From Burkholderia humptydooensis (GTDB lineage Bacteria > Pseudomonadota > Gammaproteobacteria > Burkholderiales > Burkholderiaceae), in NCBI RefSeq assembly GCF_001513745.1, contig NZ_CP013380.1, forward strand, positions 1,054,001 through 1,118,000: a DNA stretch of 64,000 nt, given 5' to 3'. Below are positions 57,466-64,000 of the stretch, piece after piece. The position numbers and the translations under genes were made by a program. The notes under the pieces were generated by a model, which saw only the letters and a list, made by a program, of their open reading frames with translations, was not told the DNA's origin and did not search any database. The first letter of the stretch is position 1, and every line of letters starts with the position of its first letter.

Positions 57466-58605
57466 ATGTCCGCCTCGCCGCTGCTTCATCCCGCGATCGA
57501 CACGCCGCTCGCGTTCGTCGACCTCGAAACCACCGGCGGCTCGGCCGCCGAGCATCGCATCACCGAAATCGGCGTCGTCGTCGTGAATGCGAGCCACGTG
57601 TCGACGTGGACGACGCTCGTCGATCCGCGGCAGCCGATTCCACCGTTCATCCAGCAACTCACGGGCATCACCGACGCGATGGTGCGCGGCGCGCCGACGT
57701 TCGCCGACATCGCGTCCGCGTTGTTCGAGCGGCTCGACGGCAAACTCTTCGTCGCGCACAACGCGAGCTTCGACCGCGGCTTCCTGCGCGCGGAGTTCGA
57801 GCGCGCGGGCGTCGCGTTCAATCCCGACGTGCTTTGCACGGTGCGGCTGTCGCGCGCGCTTTTTCCGCGCGAGTCGCGCCACGGGCTCGACGCGCTGATC
57901 GAGCGGCACGCGCTAGCGCCGTCGGCGCGCCACCGGGCGCTTGCCGACGCCGATCTCATCTGGCAGTTCTGGCAAAAATTGCACGACGCGATACCCGCCG
58001 AGCGGCTGCGCGAGCAGATCGCGCGCACGACGCGCCGGTTCAGGCTCGCCGGGGAGTTGACGGAAGCGTATCTGGAAAGCGCGCCCGCCGGCTGCGGCGT
58101 CTACGCGCTGTTCGGCGACGACGATGCGCCGCTCTATGTCGGTCGCAGCGTTCGGGTCCGCCAGCGGTTGCGCGCGCTGCTGACGGGCGAGCGACGCTCG
58201 GCGAAGGAAATGCGGCTCGCTCAACTGGTTCGGCGCGTCGAATGGCGCGAGACGGGCGGCGAGCTCGGCGCGCTGCTGGCCGAGGCGGACTGGATCGCGT
58301 CGCTCGCGCCGTCGTTCAACCGGCGGCCGGACCGGAGCGCCGCGGGCGCGGCGCACTGGCCGTTCGATGGGCCGGTCGCGTTCGAGGAGCGCGGCGAGTC
58401 GAGCGTCTTCCATGTGGTCGACCGTTGGCGCTACGTCGGCGCGGCATCGTCGCTCGAGCAGGCGGCGGCGCTCGCGGCCGATGCGCGCGCGGCGGGCGAG
58501 GGCATGTCGGACGCCGCGCCGGCGGTGCGCCGCATTCTGCAGACGCATCTCGCGCGCGGGCTCGAGCTGATTCCGCTCGCGGGCGCCGCGCCTGCCGCAG
58601 CCTAG
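57466..58605 (+). CDS. DEDDh 3'-5' exonuclease fused to a GIY-YIG nuclease domain
   Basis: 379 residues from the ATG at 57466. Residues 12-175 are a DnaQ-type exonuclease: FVDLETTG (Asp19, Glu21), HNASFDRGFL (Asp103), HRALADAD (His156, Asp161). Residues 205-300 form a GIY-YIG domain like that of UvrC and Cho: GVYALFGDDDAPLYVGRS (Tyr213, Tyr224-Val-Gly), then the helix with Arg and a Glu near 270. Such epsilon-Cho fusions are seen in proteobacteria and actinobacteria and are presumed repair nucleases. Its stop codon overlaps that of the convergent gene. Confidence 0.88.
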   Translation: MSASPLLHPAIDTPLAFVDLETTGGSAAEHRITEIGVVVVNASHVSTWTTLVDPRQPIPPFIQQLTGITDAMVRGAPTFADIASALFERLDGKLFVAHNASFDRGFLRAEFERAGVAFNPDVLCTVRLSRALFPRESRHGLDALIERHALAPSARHRALADADLIWQFWQKLHDAIPAERLREQIARTTRRFRLAGELTEAYLESAPAGCGVYALFGDDDAPLYVGRSVRVRQRLRALLTGERRSAKEMRLAQLVRRVEWRETGGELGALLAEADWIASLAPSFNRRPDRSAAGAAHWPFDGPVAFEERGESSVFHVVDRWRYVGAASSLEQAAALAADARAAGEGMSDAAPAVRRILQTHLARGLELIPLAGAAPAAA

Positions 58606-59195
58606 CCGACGGCGCTGGCGCTGCCCGCCGTGCAGACGTGCGACAGCGCGGTGCCGAGCGCGTCCTTCTGACCGGAGTCGTAGCGCGTCAAGGTCTTCCA
58701 GTTCGCGATGCTGCGTGCGAGGCGCGACGGACAATCCGGCGCGTCGCGCAGCGGCGCGACGCGCGCGAGCGCGGCGATCAGCGATTGCGTGAGCCGGTCG
58801 AGCTGCGGCCGCGTGCTCGTCGCCAGATCGGGCGCCGGGCCTTCGGGACCGTGCGTTGCGCGCCATGTCGCGAAGAGCGTGTTCTGCACCTGCTTGCTCG
58901 CCGCGATCTGGTCGTCGAAGAACGCGCGGGCGTACGCGGGATCGACGCCGTTCGCCGTGGCGCGCTTCTCGACGTCGGCCAGGAGCGCCGCTTCGCGCGG
59001 CGGGTCCGAGATCGGCTTCCTGTTGATCCATTTCCAGTGAGCGACGGGTTCGGCAAGCGCAAGGCGCTGCGACGCGAGCGCGACGAGGTTCGTGAGCGCG
59101 GTGTCGTCACCGTCGGCGGCGGCGATGCGGGGCGCGTTCAGCACGGCGCAGCCGAGCAAGGCGGCGGCCAGGCTTGCGCGAAGCGACTGTTTCAT
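58602..59195 (-). CDS. Periplasmic chorismate mutase (*AroQ type)
   Basis: 197 residues from the ATG at 59193-59195. Signal peptide 1-28 (LAAALLGCAVLNAPRIAAA). The mature protein is all-helical with LVALASQRLALAEPVAHWKW, LLADVEKRA and AYARAFFDDQIAASKQVQ, the active-site order of secreted *AroQ mutases. Converts chorismate to prephenate outside the cytoplasm. The biological reason for this in Gram-negatives is unclear, though plant and animal pathogens often carry it. Confidence 0.88.
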   Translation of the reverse strand: MKQSLRASLAAALLGCAVLNAPRIAAADGDDTALTNLVALASQRLALAEPVAHWKWINRKPISDPPREAALLADVEKRATANGVDPAYARAFFDDQIAASKQVQNTLFATWRATHGPEGPAPDLATSTRPQLDRLTQSLIAALARVAPLRDAPDCPSRLARSIANWKTLTRYDSGQKDALGTALSHVCTAGSASAVG

Positions 59196-59440
59196 GGCGA
59201 AAAATGACAATGCCGGCGTGCGGGAACCGGGCGATGGAAAAAACAGAAGAATAAGCGAAGACGTTGCGCAGCGACGTGGCGCAAGCGGGAGATCAGCGGA
59301 CGCAACAACCTCGACCCGGCTCACGATGGCGGGCCGGATTTCGTGCGGCTTGCCGGGACGGCGAAGTGGTGGGGCGCACGAAAGCGTTCGCGGACACGCG
59401 ACGATTCACCGGCCCGCACGTGCCGCCAGCGGATGCACGG

Positions 59441-59587
59441 TCATTTCGGTGAGCACAGCTTGCGCTGCTCGTCGAAGAACGCGCGCACGTGCTCGGGCAA
59501 CTCGGCGAGAAACTCGACGGCCACGGGCTCAGGGTCCGGGCTCATCACTTTCTCGGGAGGCGGAATGCGGGTGGGCCTTTCGTCCAT
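59441..59587 (-). CDS. Very small hypothetical protein
   Basis: 48 residues with a strong AGGAGAG site before the ATG at 59585-59587. Proline-rich start (ERPTRIPPPEKV), then an amphipathic helix (VEFLAELPEHVRAFFDEQRKLC). No known family. The ribosome-binding site and codon use argue that it is expressed. Confidence 0.55.
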   Translation of the reverse strand: MDERPTRIPPPEKVMSPDPEPVAVEFLAELPEHVRAFFDEQRKLCSPK

Positions 59588-59792
59588 GATTTCTCTCCTT
59601 GGTGAAACGATTATCGAACGCGAGCTTTGCTTTATGCCAGTGTTCAATCGTTAGATTTTGTCTCTGTTGCTTAAACAGCACATGCGTTTGCGTTGATGTG
59701 CAGCAATGCGTGATCCCGCAGGGATGCGCCTCCTTCGAAGCGCGATCGCGAACCGCCTTGTTATACTGCGCGCCTCTTTTCCCCAAACTGCG

Positions 59793-60182
59793 ATGAAACG
59801 TTCGACGCGATGGTTGAGCCTCGTCTGGCTGGCGCTGGTACTCAATGTACTGTCGCCCGTCATCGGCTATGCGCGCGCCGCCGCGAACGCACACGACATG
59901 CCGTTCGCGCTCGAATTGTGCAGCGCAGCGGGCGCGCAGCGCGTCGTCATCGGCAGCGGCGGGGCGACGCGCCAGGACGACGGTTCGCTCGCGCACGCCG
60001 CGCATTGTGTCTACTGTCCCGGCTTCGCCGCGAATGTCGCGCTCGGCTCGAGCGCGCCCGTGTTGCCCCGCTTCGTCCGCGCGTTCGTGTATGCAAACCG
60101 CGCCGAGCGGCCTACCGTCTTCTTTCGCCGCGGCGTGCGCATCGCGCAGCCGCGCGCTCCGCCTGAAACCGTCCCGGTCTGA
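59793..60182 (+). CDS. DUF2946 protein, probable copper-sensing upstream ORF (CruR-like)
   Basis: 129 residues. Hydrophobic signal/anchor at 8-27 (LSLVWLALVLNVLSPVIGYA). The conserved CVYC (Cys72, Cys75) lies in AHCVYCPGF, and QPRAPPETV near the C-terminus contains the RAPP motif (121-124). In Bordetella pertussis a DUF2946 protein with the same two features (CruR) senses copper on the ribosome: arrest at RAPP without copper, release and Rho termination with it. It also precedes a TonB-dependent receptor, as here (147 bp gap). I infer the same role. A TATACT box at 59762-59767 may be its -10. Confidence 0.8.
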   Translation: MKRSTRWLSLVWLALVLNVLSPVIGYARAAANAHDMPFALELCSAAGAQRVVIGSGGATRQDDGSLAHAAHCVYCPGFAANVALGSSAPVLPRFVRAFVYANRAERPTVFFRRGVRIAQPRAPPETVPV

Positions 60183-60329
60183 TTTCCGCAGCCCGCTCGC
60201 GCATCGCCACGCGTGAGCGTCGTCGTGCGCGCGACGTCTGGCGTCGTGCCCGTTCTTCCTTGAAGACAGGCGCGGCGCGCGTTCGCCCGCGCGGCGATCC
60301 GCCGACCACGTTTCAGGATTCGCTTTTCC
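60183..60329 (+). promoter_or_regulatory. Leader between the DUF2946 gene and the receptor, possible Rho-termination zone
   Basis: 147 bp without coding capacity and without an intrinsic terminator. It has several C-rich, G-poor patches suited to Rho loading. By analogy with cruR-bfrG this is where copper-dependent termination would happen. Confidence 0.45.
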
Positions 60330-62663
60330 ATGTCCCATGAACTTGCCGCGCATGTCGCGCGCAGGCGGCTCGCGGCCGCGTGCGCTGCGGCGTTCGCCTG
60401 GCCCGCCGCCCACGCCGCCACGACGGGCGCCGCCGTCCCTGCCGATTCAACGCCCGCCGTCGCCGAGCCGGCCGCATCCGGAAAGACCCTGGATGTCGTC
60501 AGGATCACCGCGCCGCGCCCCGCATTCGCGCCCGGCACGCCTGGCGTCGTCGAGACGCTCACGTGCGAGCAGATCGATTCGCACGTCAACGTGACGACCG
60601 AAGACGCGCTCAAGTACGCGCCGAACCTGATGGTGCGCCGGCGCTATATCGGCGATCGCAACTCCGTGTTCGCCGGCCGCGACTTCAACGAGTTGCAGAG
60701 CGCGCGCGGACTCGTCTACGCGGACGGCATCCTGCTGTCCAATCTGCTCGGCTCCAGCTATTCGTATCCGCCGCGCTGGTCGTTGATCCAGCCCGACGAC
60801 GTCGCGCGCGTCGACGTGCTGTACGGCCCGTTCTCCGCGCTCTACCCGGGCAACGCGATCGGCTCGACCGTGCAGATCACGACGCGCAAGCCGGATCGGC
60901 TCGAGGCGTCGGTGTCGACGCAGTTCTTCACGCAGCGCTATCACGATGGCTATGGTTTTGCCGACAGCTTCGGCGGCAATCACCAGACCGCGCGCATCGC
61001 CGACCGCGTCGGGCGCTTCTGGTACGCGCTGTCGCTCGACCGGCTCGAAAACGACAGCCAGCCGATGCAATACGCGAGCCCGAACGGCGCGTTCGATCCG
61101 AGGCTCGGCGCGAGCGTGCCGGTGACGGGCGCCGTTTCCGACATCGGCCCGAACGGGCGGCCGCGGACAATCGTCGGCGCGCAGACGATCGAGCGCACCG
61201 AGCAGCTCAACGAAACGCTGCGCTTCGGCTATGCGTTCACCGACCACGTCGACGCGACGGTCACGCTCGGCCATTGGGAGAACCACTACCGGCAGCACGG
61301 CGACACGCTGCTGCGCGACGCGGCGGGTAATCCGGTGTACGGCGGCAACGTGTCGTTCGGCGGGCGCAATTACACGGTGTCGCCCACCGCGTTCGCGCCG
61401 CAGAACGGCGATCAGGAGAACTGGCTGTACGGCCTCGGGCTCGACGCGCGTCTCGCGTCCGGCTGGAAACTGTCGGCGACCGCGTCCGCGTACGAGGTGT
61501 CGCGCGACGTGCTGCGCAGCGCGTCGAGCGCGCCGCCCGGCGCATGGGACGGCGGGCCTGGAACGGTGTTCCGCGGCGACGGCACCGGCTGGCGCACCGT
61601 CGACTTGCGCGCGGAGTCGCCCGACGTGCGTGGGCACCGCTTTTCGTTCGGCTATCACTTCGACGCTTATTTCCTGCGCAACGCGACCTACAACACGGCG
61701 GATTGGCAAAACGCCGTGCCGACGACGCTCGCGAACCGCTATCGCGGCAACACGCGCACGCAGGCGCTGTATGCGCAGGACGCGTGGCGTTTCGCGCCCG
61801 GCTGGCTCGCGACGCTCGGCCTGCGCTACGAGCGGTGGGACGCGTATGGAGGCGAGCTCGGCAACGCGAGCGCGACGCTCGGCTATGCGGACCGCGGCGC
61901 GACCGCGTTCTCGCCGAAGCTCTCGCTCGAATGGCAGCCGGCGGATGCGTGGCGCTTGAGGTTGTCGTTCGCGACGGGCACGCGCTTTCCGACCGTCGCC
62001 GAGCTGTTCCAGGGCACGATCTCGAACAACGCGATCGTCAACAACAACCCGAACCTGCAGCCGGAAAAGGCGATCGACTGGGACTTCACGGCCGAGCGTG
62101 ACATGGGCTTCGGCGTCGTGCGCGCGAGCGTGTTCCAGAGCGATCTGCACCAATCGATCTACAGCCAGACGACGCTCGCGGGCGCTTCGACGTACACGAA
62201 CATCTCGAATGTCGACCGCGTGCGGGTGCGCGGCGTCGAGCTCGCGTTCTCGGGGCAGGACGTCGCAATCAGAGGGCTCGACGTCGACGCGAACGTGTCC
62301 GCGACGAATGCGCAGACGCTCGCCGACGCGGCGAACCCGAACTACGTCGGCGCGCGCTGGCCGAGGATTCCGCGGATGCGCGCGAACCTGCTCGCGTCGT
62401 ACCGCTTCGACGAGCACTGGATGACGAGCGTCGGCGTTCGCTATTCGGGGCGGCAGTACAACGCGCTCGACAACAGCGACGTGAATCCGAACGTGTATGG
62501 CGGCACCAGCTCGTATGCGGTCGTCGACCTGAAGGCGCGCTACCGGTTCGATCGGCACTGGCTCGCGTCGTTCGGCATCGACAACGTGACCGATCGCCGC
62601 TACTACGTGTTCCATCCTTATCCGGGCCGCACTTTTTATGGAGAGTTGAAATGGTCGCTATGA
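60330..62663 (+). CDS. TonB-dependent outer-membrane receptor, probably for copper
   Basis: 777 residues. Signal region 1-29, TonB box about 53-60 (TLDVVRIT), plug about 75-190 (EDALKYAPNLMVRRRYIG, VDVLYGPFSALYPGNAIGSTVQI), then a 22-strand barrel with TGTRFPTVAELFQG and the end RTFYGELKWSL. Most similar in outline to OprC/BfrG-like receptors. The upstream DUF2946 gene suggests a copper chelate or copper-containing ligand; siderophore transport is the alternative. The end overlaps the next gene by up to 13 bp. Confidence 0.88.
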   Translation: MSHELAAHVARRRLAAACAAAFAWPAAHAATTGAAVPADSTPAVAEPAASGKTLDVVRITAPRPAFAPGTPGVVETLTCEQIDSHVNVTTEDALKYAPNLMVRRRYIGDRNSVFAGRDFNELQSARGLVYADGILLSNLLGSSYSYPPRWSLIQPDDVARVDVLYGPFSALYPGNAIGSTVQITTRKPDRLEASVSTQFFTQRYHDGYGFADSFGGNHQTARIADRVGRFWYALSLDRLENDSQPMQYASPNGAFDPRLGASVPVTGAVSDIGPNGRPRTIVGAQTIERTEQLNETLRFGYAFTDHVDATVTLGHWENHYRQHGDTLLRDAAGNPVYGGNVSFGGRNYTVSPTAFAPQNGDQENWLYGLGLDARLASGWKLSATASAYEVSRDVLRSASSAPPGAWDGGPGTVFRGDGTGWRTVDLRAESPDVRGHRFSFGYHFDAYFLRNATYNTADWQNAVPTTLANRYRGNTRTQALYAQDAWRFAPGWLATLGLRYERWDAYGGELGNASATLGYADRGATAFSPKLSLEWQPADAWRLRLSFATGTRFPTVAELFQGTISNNAIVNNNPNLQPEKAIDWDFTAERDMGFGVVRASVFQSDLHQSIYSQTTLAGASTYTNISNVDRVRVRGVELAFSGQDVAIRGLDVDANVSATNAQTLADAANPNYVGARWPRIPRMRANLLASYRFDEHWMTSVGVRYSGRQYNALDNSDVNPNVYGGTSSYAVVDLKARYRFDRHWLASFGIDNVTDRRYYVFHPYPGRTFYGELKWSL

Positions 62664-63931
62664 AGCATCGATCGGCGGGCGTCGCGCTCGTCGCGCTTGT
62701 TGCGTTCGCGCGCGGTGCGCTCGCGCACGACGCGCAGCCGGCCGCGGGCGCATCGTCCGCGCATGCTGCGCACATAGAGATGGACGCTGCGCCGGCCGGC
62801 GCGGCGCAGAAGGCGCCGCTCGCGACGGGAGCCGCATTCGATGCGCGTCATCGGCTGTGGGTCGCGTGGGTCGAAGGGCAGCATGTCGTCGTCGCGCATT
62901 CGGACGACGCCGGGCGCACGCTGAGCGCGCCCGCGACGGTCAACGCGCTGCCCGAACCGGTCTACACGAGCGCAGAGAACCGGCCGAAGATCGCCGCGAG
63001 CTCGGACGGGCGCGCGATCTACGTCACGTGGTCGATGCCGCTCGATGCGCCTTACACCGGGATGGTGCGCTTCTCGCGCTCGCTCGACGGCGGCGCGACG
63101 TGGTCGGTGCCCGTCACCGTGCATCGCGACCGGCAGGCGATCACACATCGTTTCGACATGCTGACGATCGATCCGCAAGGCCGCATCTTCGTCGTGTGGA
63201 TCGACAAGCGGGATCTCGTCGCGGCGCACCGGGCGGGGCGTTCGTACGACGGCGCGGCGATCTACTACGCGGTGTCGACCGACGGCGGCGCGACGTTCGA
63301 GCCGGAACGCAAGGTGAGCGACCACACGTGCGAATGCTGCCGGATCGCGATGGCGATCGATGCCGGCGGCCGCGTGCAGGCCGCGTGGCGCAACGTGTTC
63401 CCAGGCCAGATCCGCGATCATGCGGTGGCGGTGCTGCCCGCGTCGGCGGACCGCGCGGTCGAGCCCGTGCGCGCGACATTCTCGAACTGGCATGTCGAGG
63501 CGTGCCCGGATCACGGGCCTGCGCTCGCGATCACGACGGATGGCGTGCGGCATCTCGCATGGTTCGGCGTCGTCGACGGCAAGGCAGACGTGTTCTATTC
63601 GCGACTCGATGCGAGCGGCGCGCCGCTCGGCACGCCGCTCGCGTTCGGCGACGATCCGGCGGCGCCGAACGAACAGGCGTCGCATGCGGCACTCGTCGCG
63701 CAGCGCGACACGCTATGGCTCGCGTGGAAGGCGTTCGACGGCGACACGATGCGCATCAGGCTGCGCCGGTCGGACGACGGCGGCATGCACTGGAGCGCGC
63801 CGCGCACGCTCGCGTACACGTCGGGCGCGAGCGACAACCCGCAACTGCTGGCCGACCGCGGACGCATCTATCTGTCATGGCGCACGCGCAACGACGGCTA
63901 TCGATTGATCGACGTGGAGGCGCAGCAATGA
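62651..63931 (+). CDS. Exported BNR-repeat (sialidase-like fold) protein with Cys/His motif
   Basis: 426 residues (423 from the second ATG at 62660). Signal peptide to about residue 25 (FARGALAHD). Four BNR/Asp-box repeats: SDDAGRTLS, SLDGGATWS, STDGGATFE and SDDGGMHWS. This is a beta-propeller as in sialidases, but the catalytic Arg triad is not evident, so an enzyme role is doubtful. A HTCECCRIAM segment and VEACPDHGPA could bind metal. Overlaps the receptor gene and ends by ATGA overlap with the next, so it belongs to the same operon. Confidence 0.8.
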   Translation: MVAMKHRSAGVALVALVAFARGALAHDAQPAAGASSAHAAHIEMDAAPAGAAQKAPLATGAAFDARHRLWVAWVEGQHVVVAHSDDAGRTLSAPATVNALPEPVYTSAENRPKIAASSDGRAIYVTWSMPLDAPYTGMVRFSRSLDGGATWSVPVTVHRDRQAITHRFDMLTIDPQGRIFVVWIDKRDLVAAHRAGRSYDGAAIYYAVSTDGGATFEPERKVSDHTCECCRIAMAIDAGGRVQAAWRNVFPGQIRDHAVAVLPASADRAVEPVRATFSNWHVEACPDHGPALAITTDGVRHLAWFGVVDGKADVFYSRLDASGAPLGTPLAFGDDPAAPNEQASHAALVAQRDTLWLAWKAFDGDTMRIRLRRSDDGGMHWSAPRTLAYTSGASDNPQLLADRGRIYLSWRTRNDGYRLIDVEAQQ

Positions 63932-64000
63932 AACGAATGGTTTTCGCACTCGCTGCGTTCGCGATTGTCGCGTCGGGCGTCGCGGGAGAAGTGCCGGCGC
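63928..64000 (+). CDS. Exported protein, N-terminal fragment at window edge
   Basis: Only 24 residues are visible (MKRMVFALAAFAIVASGVAG then EVPA): a signal peptide with a cleavage site near 20. It starts inside the stop codon of the BNR gene (ATGA). It could be a thioredoxin-like or copper-chaperone protein as in related operons, but this part cannot show it. Confidence 0.6.
   Translation, partial: MKRMVFALAAFAIVASGVAGEVPA

Overview
The window comes from a high-GC betaproteobacterium, almost certainly a Burkholderia of the pseudomallei group. The glucokinase/HexR fusion, the gene orders minCDE, lolA-rarA-serS, hemW-rdgB-rph and yicC-gmk-rpoZ-spoT, the OmpC-like porin and the ISAs1-type insertion all fit this. 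Nearly all of it is core chromosome with dense housekeeping genes. The exceptions are a few AT-rich patches, three gene remnants and one intact insertion sequence.

Layout. 1-1948: start of ubiD (minus), then a lytic transglycosylase preceded by an unusually long, structured leader. 2249-9955 (all minus): an aminotransferase, then nusB-ribH-ribB(X)-ribE-ribD (riboflavin synthesis), hemL and an EVE-like protein. 9956-14540: a Bcr/CflA efflux pump and the remains of a cystine ABC operon. Its binding protein and permease are intact, but its ATPase is frameshifted and fused by deletion to the end of a D-cysteine desulfhydrase gene. A LysR C-terminal fragment follows. 14670-23661: a glucose module. 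The glk-hexR fusion, pgl and zwf (minus) diverge from a four-gene glucose-type ABC transporter (plus). A perfect HexR-like palindrome between them overlaps the -10 box of a consensus sigma70 promoter.

23865-32640: Smr protein, trxB, ftsK, lolA, rarA, a DUF2164 protein, serS and tRNA-Ser(CGA). 32641-34076: an AT-rich, gene-poor stretch with one orphan small protein. 34077-42689: GNAT, minCDE, small envelope proteins, a ClC channel, waaC, an MHS transporter and a TonB-C-like lipoprotein. 42931-45124: a GFA protein, two unassigned small proteins and tRNA-Ser(TGA). 45235-52294: hemW, rdgB and rph, with the opposed yicC, gmk, rpoZ and spoT. 52428-53955: two identical tRNA-Arg(ACG) genes and an ISAs1-family element with intact 18-bp ends and a 10-bp target duplication. 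54011-59587: greB, a porin, a candidate small RNA, a cold-shock protein with a long leader, an exonuclease/GIY-YIG fusion and a periplasmic chorismate mutase.

59793-64000: the most interesting cluster. A small DUF2946 protein carrying both a CxxC motif and a C-terminal RAPP motif precedes a TonB-dependent receptor, a BNR-repeat periplasmic protein and a further exported protein. This matches the copper-responsive uORF arrangement (CruR-BfrG) described in Bordetella pertussis, so I read it as a copper-acquisition operon controlled by ribosome arrest and Rho.
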